From the NCBI GenBank assembly GCA_024399135.1, contig JAKSHY010000002.1, forward strand, positions 181,100 through 245,099: a stretch of 64,000 bases of DNA, read 5' to 3'. This DNA comes from Lachnospiraceae bacterium (GTDB lineage: Bacteria > Bacillota > Clostridia > Lachnospirales > Lachnospiraceae). Below, in pieces: positions 24,830 through 33,642 of this stretch. The position numbers and the translations under genes were made by a program. Numbering within the stretch: position 1 is the stretch's first letter; each line of letters begins with the position of its first letter. The notes below the pieces were generated by a model. That model did not search any database. It was not told the origin of the DNA and saw only the letters and a list, made by a program, of their open reading frames with translations.

Positions 24830-27205
24830 CTAAAACATATTCATAATCAAATATGTTACGAAAGCGCATATCCATGCAATCGCACACTGAAGTGCAACAA
24901 CAATTGTTGCCCACTTAGCTCCAAGCTCTCTCTTGATGGCTGCTATTGCTGCAACACATGGCGTATATAAAAGGCAGAACACCAGGAATGCTGCTGCCGC
25001 TTCATTAGTTAACAATCCTTTAAGTGCACTTCCTTCGCCTACTAAAATGGTCAGAGTCGAAACAACACTCTCCTTCGCCACGAAGCCACTAATTAGCGCA
25101 GTAGATGCCTGCCATGTACCGAAGCCTAAAGGCTTAAATAAAGGAGCAATTACTCCGGACAGAACAGCAAGTATACTCTCTGATGAGTCCTGAACCATTC
25201 TAAAATACGGGCTGAAGGTCTGAAGGAACCATATTATAATGGTAGCAATGAAAATAACTGTGAATGCTCTTTCAAGAAAATCCTTGGCCTTTTCCCACAG
25301 AAGCTGAAATACATTTTTGGCGCCAGGAAGTCTGTAGTTAGGAAGTTCCATAACGAAAGGAACTGCCTCACCCTTAAACACTGTATTCTTAGATATAAGT
25401 GCCATTAAAACACCCACAATTATCCCTAATAAATATAAGCCAATCATGATTAATCCACTGTATTTAGGGAAAAAAGTCTGTGTGAAGAATCCATATATAG
25501 GCAGCTTCGCTGTACAACTCATGAAAGGAATCATCATAATCGTCATCTTTCTGTCTCTTTCAGAAGGCAGGGTTCTAGACGACATAACTCCAGGCACAGA
25601 GCATCCGAAGCCAATCAGCATAGGAACTATACTTCTTCCCGAAAGTCCGATTTTTCGAAGAAGCTTATCCATAACGAAAGCAACTCTTGCCATATATCCA
25701 GTATCCTCAAGCAGTGACAGGAAGAAGAACAAAATCACTATAATTGGAAGAAAGCTTAATACTGAGCCGACACCACTGAATATTCCATCTACAACTAAAG
25801 ATTTTAGTACATCATTCACCTGCCATTTTGCGAAAGCAGTCTCTGTGATTACTTTAAGCTTATCTATTCCATCTTCCATAAGTCCCTGAAGGAACGCTCC
25901 GAAAACATTGAATGTCAGGAAGAACACAAGGCCCATAATTGCTATGAAAAATGGGATTGCTGTGTATTTTCCTGTTAATACCTTATCTATCTTAAGACTT
26001 CTTTGTCTTTCTTTACTTTCTTTTGGTTTAACTACGCATTCTGCAACAAGCTTTTTAATGAACTCAAAACGCATATCCGCTATTGCTGCTGCTCGGTCCA
26101 GACCTCTTTCTTCTTCCATCTGAAGGATAATATGCTCTAACATTTCCTTCTCGTTCTGGCTAAGATTAAGAGCCTCCAATACTATAGGATCACCTTCAAC
26201 CAGCTTAGTTGCTGCGAATCTTGTTGGAATCTTCGCCTCAACCGCGTGATCTTCGATAAGATGCATTATTCCATGAAGACATCTGTGTACTGCTCCCTGC
26301 TTACCAGAATCCTCACAGAAGTCATTCCTTCCCGGAGTTTCCTGATATTTGGCGATGTGAACAGCATGAGTAATAAGCTCATCGATACCTTCATTCTTGG
26401 CTGCAGCTATAGGAACGACAGGAATTCCAAGTCTTTCTTCCATTTCATTAATTCGTATTGAACCGCCGTTTCCTCTAAGCTCATCCATCATATTAACAGC
26501 AAGAACTATAGGCACTCCAAGTTCCATAAGCTGCATGGTTAAATACAGGTTTCTTTCTATGTTAGTTGCATCAACAATATTAATTATTCCTGTAGGCTTT
26601 TCATCAAGTATGAACTTTCTTGATACAATTTCTTCGGCTGTATATGGCGACATTGAATAAATACCAGGCAGATCAACCACCTCAGTATTAGGATATCCTT
26701 TAATCGCACCACTTTTTCTGTCAACAGTAACCCCTGGGAAATTGCCGACATGCTGGTTCGATCCTGTAAGCTGATTAAATAATGTAGTCTTACCACAGTT
26801 CTGATTTCCTGCCAGGGCGAAAGATAATATGCTGTCTTCCGGCAAAGGATTCTCATCCTCTTTACTATGAAAACGGCCACCCTCACCAAGACCTGGGTGC
26901 TCTTTCACCTCTTTACATACTTGATATTTTTCTTCCATAGAGCTTTCGCTCTCATCCTTAATATCAGGCGCCGAATCCTTACTGATTTCTTCAATTTCTA
27001 TTTTTTTCGCATCATCAAGTCTTAATGTAAGCTCATATCCATGGATTCTAAGCTCCATCGGATCTCCCATCGGTGCGAACTTAATCAGCTTTACTTCTGC
27101 GCCCGGAATCACTCCCATATCAAGGAAATGCTGCCTAAGCGCGCCTTCTCCACCGACTTCTTTTATTATTGCCTTTTGACCTGTTTTTAGCTCTTTTAAT
27201 GTCAT
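24830..27205 (-). CDS. feoB: Ferrous iron transporter, FeoA-FeoB fusion
   Basis: A 791-residue fusion. Residues 1-75 are a FeoA (SH3-like) domain (LKTGQKAIIKEVGGEGALRQ, then DMGVIPGAEV). After an acidic linker, residues from about 128 form the FeoB G domain: G1 at 133-140 (GNQNCGKT), DLPGIYS, NMMDEL. It is followed by a helical GDI-type region and a membrane domain with two Gate motifs (IGFGCSVPGVMSSRTL; VFCLLYTPCVAAIAAIKRE). It imports Fe2+ in a GTP-dependent way under anoxia. The usual G1 serine is cysteine here. Two 16-bp palindromes spaced 34 bp lie upstream. Confidence 0.96.
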   Translation of the reverse strand: MTLKELKTGQKAIIKEVGGEGALRQHFLDMGVIPGAEVKLIKFAPMGDPMELRIHGYELTLRLDDAKKIEIEEISKDSAPDIKDESESSMEEKYQVCKEVKEHPGLGEGGRFHSKEDENPLPEDSILSFALAGNQNCGKTTLFNQLTGSNQHVGNFPGVTVDRKSGAIKGYPNTEVVDLPGIYSMSPYTAEEIVSRKFILDEKPTGIINIVDATNIERNLYLTMQLMELGVPIVLAVNMMDELRGNGGSIRINEMEERLGIPVVPIAAAKNEGIDELITHAVHIAKYQETPGRNDFCEDSGKQGAVHRCLHGIMHLIEDHAVEAKIPTRFAATKLVEGDPIVLEALNLSQNEKEMLEHIILQMEEERGLDRAAAIADMRFEFIKKLVAECVVKPKESKERQRSLKIDKVLTGKYTAIPFFIAIMGLVFFLTFNVFGAFLQGLMEDGIDKLKVITETAFAKWQVNDVLKSLVVDGIFSGVGSVLSFLPIIVILFFFLSLLEDTGYMARVAFVMDKLLRKIGLSGRSIVPMLIGFGCSVPGVMSSRTLPSERDRKMTIMMIPFMSCTAKLPIYGFFTQTFFPKYSGLIMIGLYLLGIIVGVLMALISKNTVFKGEAVPFVMELPNYRLPGAKNVFQLLWEKAKDFLERAFTVIFIATIIIWFLQTFSPYFRMVQDSSESILAVLSGVIAPLFKPLGFGTWQASTALISGFVAKESVVSTLTILVGEGSALKGLLTNEAAAAFLVFCLLYTPCVAAIAAIKRELGAKWATIVVALQCAIAWICAFVTYLIMNMF

Positions 27206-27258
27206 TTATTTCACCTATTACAAAGATATAATTACCTGTATCATTTTCTCCGTTTTCA

Positions 27259-27308
27259 GAAAACCACCGTTTTCAGTACTTCAACACTTTCAGAAAACCG
27301 CCGTTTTC
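27259..27308. repeat. Paired palindromes upstream of feoAB
   Basis: GAAAACCACCGTTTTC (27259-27274) and GAAAACCGCCGTTTTC (27293-27308) sit in two direct repeats with a 34-bp period (TTTCAGAAAACC...CAGTACTTCA). They lie 54-103 bp upstream of the feoAB start and could be operators for an iron or redox regulator. The sequence does not look like a Fur box. Confidence 0.6.
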
Positions 27309-27352
27309 AGTACTTCACTACTTCATAATATCACTTTCCAATATTTAGTATA

Positions 27353-28006
27353 TTACTGCTTGTCGTAATATTTCTTTCCAGAATTCGGAAGAAAATATGT
27401 CCTTATATACCCATCCGTTGACAGGATAACGAATTCATTAGTCTTTTCTACGTAAAAAACATAGTCGCCATCTTCTTTTTCTGTTTTGGTTAACGCATCA
27501 GGATTATTGATAACCGAGGAGGCTGCTTTTTCATACTCTTTGGCATTACTAAAGCCCATATCTTTTCCGTGCTTGTCATAGTGCTGCTCAAGAAGCTTCT
27601 TATTCCTGAATCTGTAAGTCACTTCGCTGGCATTCTGCTGAACATTTGTGACATTGCTGTCATTTTCATCCTCACCGATATCTGTCATCTTGTTTGTGCC
27701 AGCTTCATTGCTAGCATCTTTTTTTTCACTAGCACTTACTGACTCACTGACACTTACTGATTCGCTGACGCTTGCTGATTCACTAGCACTCACTGCTTTG
27801 CTTGCGCCCGAAATATCACTGACGCCTGCCACTTTGTTTGTGCCAGCTTCATTGCCCGCATCTGACATATCATTAATTATAACGGTATCACCGTCGAACG
27901 AAATATCTATCCCCTCGCACCCTGTAAAAAAGACAGTGCTGACCAAGGCCAGCACTGTAATAGATGAAAATATTTTGTTCTTAATTTTTCCAAAGATATT
28001 TTTCAT
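27353..28006 (-). CDS. Lipoprotein with toxin/nuclease-like C-terminal domain
   Basis: A 217-residue protein with a signal peptide and lipobox VFFTGC (cysteine near residue 30). It has a long Ser/Val/Glu-rich repetitive linker (SASES, SVSES, SVSES type, about residues 68-95, flanked by two NEAGTNK repeats) and a compact C-terminal domain of about 85 residues (LLEQHYDKHGKDMGF, VFYVEKTNEFVILSTDGYIRTYFLP). That domain resembles small modules I associate with BECR-fold nuclease or toxin domains, but the match is from memory and weak. It starts 15 bp after carB, with a poor SD. Confidence 0.6.
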   Translation of the reverse strand: MKNIFGKIKNKIFSSITVLALVSTVFFTGCEGIDISFDGDTVIINDMSDAGNEAGTNKVAGVSDISGASKAVSASESASVSESVSVSESVSASEKKDASNEAGTNKMTDIGEDENDSNVTNVQQNASEVTYRFRNKKLLEQHYDKHGKDMGFSNAKEYEKAASSVINNPDALTKTEKEDGDYVFYVEKTNEFVILSTDGYIRTYFLPNSGKKYYDKQ

Positions 28007-28021
28007 ATAAATTTTTTAATC

Positions 28022-31000
28022 CTATTTGTCATGAATCTCCGAATGTAATTCCTGAAGTGACTTAATTACACTTTCTTCATGAGTCTTCACATAGTGAATA
28101 CCTTCTGCAGAAGCCTTAGCTGCTGCAACTGTTGTCATGTAAGGAACCTTAGCCTTGATAGCAGCTTTTCTTAAGTAGCTGTCATCATGAGCTGCATTCT
28201 TTCCTATTGGAGAGTTAAAGATCAACTGGATTTCTCCATTAGTAATCATATCTGCAATATTTGGACGACCCTCATACATCTTATTAACCTTTACAGCTTC
28301 AATTCCTGCTGCAGTTAATGTGTCATAGTTACCAGCTGTTGCAACAATCTTGAATCCATCCTCTGCAAGGCTCTTAGCAACTGGAATGATTTCTTCCTTA
28401 TCCTTGTTATTAACTGAGATAAGAACTGTTCCTTCTAATGGAAGCTTAGACTGTGCACCTTCCTGTGCCTTGAAGAATGCTTCACCATATGACTTACTCA
28501 TTCCAAGTACTTCACCTGTAGATCTCATTTCTGGTCCGAGAACTGGGTCAACCTCCTGGAACATATTGAATGGGAATACTGCTTCCTTAACACCATAGTT
28601 AGGAATTACCTGTTCCTTAAGATCCTCTAAAGGAGACTTTCTTCCTGTAATCTCAGATGTAATGATATCTGTTGCCAATGGAACCATTCTAATGTTACAT
28701 ACCTTAGAAACCAGAGGAACTGTACGAGATGCTCTTGGGTTAGCTTCAAGAACGAATACCTTTCCATTCTCGATAGCGTACTGCATGTTCATCAAGCCCT
28801 TAACATGCATCTCTTCAGCAATTTTCTTAGTATATTCTTTAATAGTTGCAACATTCTCTTCACTAATATGTACTGAAGGAATGATACAAGCAGAGTCACC
28901 TGAGTGAACACCTGCAAGCTCGATGTGCTCCATTACAGCAGGAACGAATGCATGTGTTCCATCTGCGATGGCATCTGATTCACACTCAAGAGCGTGATTT
29001 AAGAATCTGTCAATAAGTATTGGTCTGTCTGGTGTAACGCCAACTGCTGCCTTCATGTACTCAGCCATAGCCTCGTCATCATAAACAACTTCCATACCAC
29101 GACCACCAAGAACATATGAAGGACGAACCATAACAGGATATCCAATCTTCTTAGCAATCTCTAATGCTCCATCAACATTAACTGCCATTCCTGACTCTGG
29201 CATTGGAATACCAAGCTTATCCATCATAGCACGGAACTGATCTCTGTCTTCAGCAAGGTCAATAACTGCTGGAGAAGTTCCTAAAATTTTAACTCCATTT
29301 TCCTCAAGCTGAGAGGCAAGATTTAATGGTGTCTGACCACCGAACTGTGCGATAACGCCAAGTGGCTTTTCCTTATTATAAATAGCTAATACATCTTCAA
29401 GCGTAAGTGGTTCGAAGTATAACTTATCTGATGTATCATAGTCTGTTGATACTGTCTCTGGATTACAGTTAACAATGATTGTTTCGAATCCAAGCTTCTT
29501 TAATGCCTGTGAACAGTGTACACAGCAGTAGTCGAACTCAATACCCTGTCCAATTCTGTTAGGACCACCACCTAAAATCATGATTTTAGGCTTATCAGTA
29601 TTGATTGGATTCTTATCCTCTGAATTATATGTTGAATAGTAGTAAGCACTATTTTCTGTTCCTGAAACATGAACTCCTTCCCATGCTTCTTCAACGCCAA
29701 GTTCAATTCTCTTATTTCTGACAGTAGCCTCATCAATTCCAAGAATCTGGCTTAAGTACTTATCTGAGAATCCATCTTTCTTAGCCTTAATTAATACTTC
29801 ATCAGCTGGAAGACTACCCTTTGACTTAGCTATTTCATTTTCTTCTTCAACAAGTTCTTTCATCTCCTCGATGAAGTATGTCTTAACCTTAGTTAACTCA
29901 TAGATTTCATCAACTGTTGCTCCCTTTCTTAATGCTTCATACATTAAGAAATGTCTTTCTGAAGAAGCTGTTGCAAGACGTCTTAAAAGTTCATCCTTAG
30001 AAAGTGTATCGAAGTCCTTCGCATGTCCTAAGCCGTAACGTCCTGTCTCTAACGAACGAATAGCCTTCTGGAATGCTTCCTTATATGTCTTACCGATACT
30101 CATAACTTCACCAACGGCTCTCATCTGAGTACCAAGCTTATCCTCAACGCCCTTGAACTTCTCGAATGCCCAACGTGCGAACTTAATTACTACATAATCA
30201 CCATCTGGAACATACTTATCCAATGTTCCATACTTACCACATGGGATGTCCTTAAGTGTAAGGCCAGATGCAAGCATTGCAGATACAAGTGCGATTGGGA
30301 ATCCTGTTGCCTTAGAAGCAAGTGCTGAAGAACGTGATGTACGAGGATTAATCTCGATTACGATTATTCTTCCATCCTTAGGATTACGAGCGAACTGTAC
30401 GTTAGTTCCGCCTATAACCTGAACCTTATCAACAATTGAATATGCCTGTCTTTGAAGTTCCTTCTGTACATCCTCTGGTATAGTAAGCATTGGAGCAGAA
30501 CAGAACGAATCACCTGTATGAACACCGATTGGATCGATATTTTCGATAAAGCATACAGTAATCATATTGCCTTCTGAGTCTCTTACTACTTCAAGCTCAA
30601 GCTCTTCCCAGCCAAGTACTGATTCTTCTACAAGAACCTGTCCTACTAATGAAGCCTGTAAACCTCTGGCACATACTGTCTTTAATTCTTCCTTATTATA
30701 TACAAGACCGCCACCGGCACCACCCATGGTATAAGCTGGTCTTAATACAACCGGATATCCTAACTCATCTGCAATAGCTAATGCTTCGTCAACTGAATAA
30801 GAAACATCTGATCTTGCCATTCCAATGCCAAGCTCATCCATTGTCTTCTTAAATTCAATTCTGTCTTCACCACGCTCGATGGCATCAACCTGGACACCGA
30901 TAACCTTAACATTATATTTATCAAGTATTCCTGCTTTATTTAATTCAGAACATAAATTAAGACCGGACTGACCACCTAAATTAGGAAGAAGCGCATCTGG

Positions 31001-31246
31001 ACGTTCCTTAGCAATAATAGCTTCTAAACGTTCAACATTTAATGGCTCAATATAGGTGACATCTGCGGTCTCTGGATCTGTCATTATAGTTGCGGGATTG
31101 GAATTAACCAAAACAATTTCGTACCCCAACTTCTTAAGTGCTTTACAAGCCTGCGTACCTGAATAATCGAATTCACAAGCCTGTCCAATGATAATTGGGC
31201 CCGAACCAATAATCAGTACTTTGTTAATATCTGTCCTCTTTGGCAT
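28022..31246 (-). CDS. carB: Carbamoyl-phosphate synthase large subunit
   Basis: A 1074-residue CarB of normal length. It has two homologous ATP-grasp halves (KVLIIGSGPIIIGQACEFDYSG near the N-terminus; KIMILGGGPNRIGQGIEFDYC near residue 555, quoted in parts), an oligomerisation domain between them, and a C-terminal allosteric MGS-like domain (LISVNNKDKEEIIPVAKSL). It makes carbamoyl phosphate from bicarbonate, ATP and glutamine-derived ammonia for arginine and pyrimidines. The small subunit gene carA is not adjacent, which is unusual. It has its own promoter and a GGAGGAGAGG ribosome site. Confidence 0.98.
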   Translation of the reverse strand: MPKRTDINKVLIIGSGPIIIGQACEFDYSGTQACKALKKLGYEIVLVNSNPATIMTDPETADVTYIEPLNVERLEAIIAKERPDALLPNLGGQSGLNLCSELNKAGILDKYNVKVIGVQVDAIERGEDRIEFKKTMDELGIGMARSDVSYSVDEALAIADELGYPVVLRPAYTMGGAGGGLVYNKEELKTVCARGLQASLVGQVLVEESVLGWEELELEVVRDSEGNMITVCFIENIDPIGVHTGDSFCSAPMLTIPEDVQKELQRQAYSIVDKVQVIGGTNVQFARNPKDGRIIVIEINPRTSRSSALASKATGFPIALVSAMLASGLTLKDIPCGKYGTLDKYVPDGDYVVIKFARWAFEKFKGVEDKLGTQMRAVGEVMSIGKTYKEAFQKAIRSLETGRYGLGHAKDFDTLSKDELLRRLATASSERHFLMYEALRKGATVDEIYELTKVKTYFIEEMKELVEEENEIAKSKGSLPADEVLIKAKKDGFSDKYLSQILGIDEATVRNKRIELGVEEAWEGVHVSGTENSAYYYSTYNSEDKNPINTDKPKIMILGGGPNRIGQGIEFDYCCVHCSQALKKLGFETIIVNCNPETVSTDYDTSDKLYFEPLTLEDVLAIYNKEKPLGVIAQFGGQTPLNLASQLEENGVKILGTSPAVIDLAEDRDQFRAMMDKLGIPMPESGMAVNVDGALEIAKKIGYPVMVRPSYVLGGRGMEVVYDDEAMAEYMKAAVGVTPDRPILIDRFLNHALECESDAIADGTHAFVPAVMEHIELAGVHSGDSACIIPSVHISEENVATIKEYTKKIAEEMHVKGLMNMQYAIENGKVFVLEANPRASRTVPLVSKVCNIRMVPLATDIITSEITGRKSPLEDLKEQVIPNYGVKEAVFPFNMFQEVDPVLGPEMRSTGEVLGMSKSYGEAFFKAQEGAQSKLPLEGTVLISVNNKDKEEIIPVAKSLAEDGFKIVATAGNYDTLTAAGIEAVKVNKMYEGRPNIADMITNGEIQLIFNSPIGKNAAHDDSYLRKAAIKAKVPYMTTVAAAKASAEGIHYVKTHEESVIKSLQELHSEIHDK

Positions 31247-31290
31247 AAACCTCTCCTCCTACATTTTTCATATTTACCTAAATCTTCAAT

Positions 31291-31319
31291 ATACTATCAC
31301 TACTAATTCCCATAGTCAA
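31291..31319 (-). promoter_or_regulatory. Promoter of carB
   Basis: On the minus strand TTGACT (31319-31314), a 17-bp spacer and TAGTAT (31296-31291). It is placed after the cysK terminator. Confidence 0.8.
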
Positions 31320-31374
31320 TATACTTTTAGGAAAAAGATATAAAATAACGCTAGATATTGTCGTAGCCATAAAA

Positions 31375-31400
31375 AGAGACCACATTATGTTGTGGTCTCT
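31375..31400 (-). terminator. Terminator of cysK
   Basis: AGAGACCACA pairs perfectly with TGTGGTCTCT across a 6-nt loop. On the minus strand TTTTTATGG follows. Confidence 0.9.
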
Positions 31401-31453
31401 AACAAATTTATTACAAATATATCCGTCTTCTTGCAACTCTGTACTATAATATA

Positions 31454-32383
31454 TTAATTTTCAAACAACTCTGTACTAAAATATCTTTCGCCTGTATCTG
31501 GAAGAACTGTAACAACAGTCTTACCTGGTCCTAATTTCTTAGCAAGTCTGATTGCTGCAGTAACATTAGTTCCTGATGAAATACCACATAATATTCCTTC
31601 TTCTTTAATAAGACGCTTAGAAGTATTAATTGCATCCTCGTCTGTCACAATATCAATATGAGAATAAATATTAGTGTTAAGGTTATCCGGGATTAATCCG
31701 TCTCCTATACCCATCTGAAGATGAGTGCCTATGCTTCCGCCAGAAAGAATAGCAGCATTTTCAGGCTCAACAGCCCAGATTTCAATATCCGGATACTGAT
31801 TCTTTAATGTTTCTCCAATACCTGAAATAGTTCCACCTGTACCAATTCCAGAACAGAATCCATGGATAGGACGTCCTGTCTGCTCAAGAATTTCAAGTCC
31901 TGTATGATATTTATGTACCAATGGATTATCAGGATTCGAAAACTGCTGTGGAACCCATACATTAGGATCTTCTTCAGCCATTTTAAGAGCCGTCTTAAGG
32001 CAGTCATCAATACACTTACCTATATCACCAGCGTCGTGAATAAGTACGAGCTCTGCACCATATCCCTTAATCAGCTTTCTTCTTTCTTCTGAAACAGAGT
32101 CTGGCATTATGATTCTTACCTTGTATCCTTTAACTGCTCCGATTAGTGAAAGACCTATTCCCTGATTTCCAGAGGTTGGTTCAACAATAATGGTATCTTC
32201 GTTAATTATTCCCCTCTTCTCTGCTTCGAGAATCATATTGTAAGCAGTTCTTGTTTTAATAGAACCTCCGATGTTAACACCCTCGTATTTAACCAATACC
32301 TCTGCACAGCCTTCTGGAACAATCTTATTTAATCTGATTATTGGTGTATGACCAATTGCCTCTAATACATTTGAATAAATCAT
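31454..32383 (-). CDS. cysK: Cysteine synthase family PLP enzyme (variant motifs)
   Basis: A 309-residue fold-type II PLP enzyme of the O-acetylserine sulfhydrylase/CBS family. The PLP lysine is K43 (GGSIKTR) and the phosphate-binding glycine loop is GIGTGGTISGIG. The C-terminal SSGTNVTAAIRLA and VTVLPDTGERYFS are standard. Two motifs differ from canonical CysK: SIKTR instead of SVKDR, and PTSGNQGIG (residues 69-77) instead of PTSGNTGIG. The threonine normally contacts the substrate carboxylate. Cysteine synthesis remains the best call, but altered amino-acid substrate preference is possible. It is a single gene with its own terminator. Confidence 0.85.
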   Translation of the reverse strand: MIYSNVLEAIGHTPIIRLNKIVPEGCAEVLVKYEGVNIGGSIKTRTAYNMILEAEKRGIINEDTIIVEPTSGNQGIGLSLIGAVKGYKVRIIMPDSVSEERRKLIKGYGAELVLIHDAGDIGKCIDDCLKTALKMAEEDPNVWVPQQFSNPDNPLVHKYHTGLEILEQTGRPIHGFCSGIGTGGTISGIGETLKNQYPDIEIWAVEPENAAILSGGSIGTHLQMGIGDGLIPDNLNTNIYSHIDIVTDEDAINTSKRLIKEEGILCGISSGTNVTAAIRLAKKLGPGKTVVTVLPDTGERYFSTELFEN

Positions 32384-32411
32384 TTTCTTTCACTCTCCGA
32401 TTTCATTAAAT

Positions 32412-33527
32412 CTATTTCGCCAGGTTCTTATATATATCCACCTGATCATATATACATCTCCATGCACTATGAGCCTGAGCCGTTACACAAAGATATGGTT
32501 TCCCGCTAGCCTGAATACTGAAGCTTGCCGCGCAGCTTCCTGCTTGGTTTACATAACCTGTTTTGGCGCACAGAACTTCACCACCTGTATCTTTGTCCTC
32601 GATTCTTCTTAAGAACCAGTTCGATATTTCAATTCCTTCCGGATGCTCAGGCGTTCTAGATGTCGTATATTTGTGTGCATTTAAAACTTCATAGCAAAAC
32701 TGATTTTCTATAGTTGCTTTCAGCATAACAGCCATGTCAGCGCATGTAGAATAATGGTTATCGTTAAAAATTCCAACGCAGTTGGTAAAATGCGAAGTTG
32801 AAGAAAGGCCAAGCTCATCTATCTTATCATTCATCATTTTAATGAAGGTAGCCTCATCTCCTGCAACATATCTGGCAAGAGCCATGGCCGCATCTGCACC
32901 AGATGGAAGAATTGTTCCATAAAAAAGATCCTTAACCTTCACAGTCTCACCATTACTAAATCCCACACACGAAAGATCATGCTTATATGCATATCCCGTG
33001 TCCTCAACTGTGATGGTTACCTCCTTTTCAAGATCAGTCTCCTTAAGATGTTCTGCTGCCACCAGTACAGTAAGTATCTTAGTCATAGAAGCTGGATTAA
33101 TCCTGGTGAAGCCTTCCTTCTGGCTTACCACATTACCAGTAGTTGCATCTATCAAAATTCCATAAGTACTCTGAACATTCTCACTTGAGATATAGGATGT
33201 AGTTTCTAACTTATTAACCTTATAACCACTAAAGACCGGCACATTATTAATTAATGTCTCGCCAGATTCACTAACATTTTTAATTGCAAGATTTGGTTCC
33301 GGGGTAGGTGTTGGAGACGGGCTTGGTGTTGGAATGAATTCCTCAACCTTAACTTGCTCTTTAGTTTCTACCGGATCCTTCTTGTCTTTAAATAGGCCAA
33401 CTAAAGCCTGTATTCCAATGATTACTAAATAAATAAGCAATACTACCAGTGCAATTAATATAGCCCAGGCAATAATTGCTTTTCTTAGCTTTTTCTTGTA
33501 CTTTTCAGATCTTCTTCTCTTGGCCAA
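32412..33527 (-). CDS. D-alanyl-D-alanine carboxypeptidase (S11, DacF-like)
   Basis: A 371-residue low-molecular-weight penicillin-binding protein. It has a basic cytoplasmic start (AKRRRSEKYKKKLRK), one TM anchor (about residues 16-40), a TPSPSPTPTPEP linker and an S11 catalytic domain. The motifs are S147-x-x-K150 (NPASMTK) and KTG (CAKTGYVNQAG). The second motif reads SGA at 209-211 where SGN is usual. It trims the terminal D-Ala of peptidoglycan stems. The start is taken at TTG 33527 because AGGGGAT lies 6 bp upstream; an in-frame GTG further up falls on the likely -10 (TATACT). Confidence 0.88.
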   Translation of the reverse strand: MAKRRRSEKYKKKLRKAIIAWAILIALVVLLIYLVIIGIQALVGLFKDKKDPVETKEQVKVEEFIPTPSPSPTPTPEPNLAIKNVSESGETLINNVPVFSGYKVNKLETTSYISSENVQSTYGILIDATTGNVVSQKEGFTRINPASMTKILTVLVAAEHLKETDLEKEVTITVEDTGYAYKHDLSCVGFSNGETVKVKDLFYGTILPSGADAAMALARYVAGDEATFIKMMNDKIDELGLSSTSHFTNCVGIFNDNHYSTCADMAVMLKATIENQFCYEVLNAHKYTTSRTPEHPEGIEISNWFLRRIEDKDTGGEVLCAKTGYVNQAGSCAASFSIQASGKPYLCVTAQAHSAWRCIYDQVDIYKNLAK

Positions 33528-33606
33528 TTTATAATCCCCTAAAAACAAATTCCATGATTTAGTATACACTTTTTATGATAAGTATGACTATAAAATCTTG
33601 CTGATT

Positions 33607-33635
33607 TTTCAAAAACGCATCACATATGTTAAAAT
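33607..33635 (+). promoter_or_regulatory. Possible promoter giving a leaderless transcript
   Basis: TTTCAA, a 17-bp spacer and TAAAAT (33630-33635) end 7 bp before the ATG at 33643. Initiation at the usual distance would start on or next to the ATG, and no Shine-Dalgarno is present. Confidence 0.45.
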
Positions 33636-33642
33636 ACTTTCT

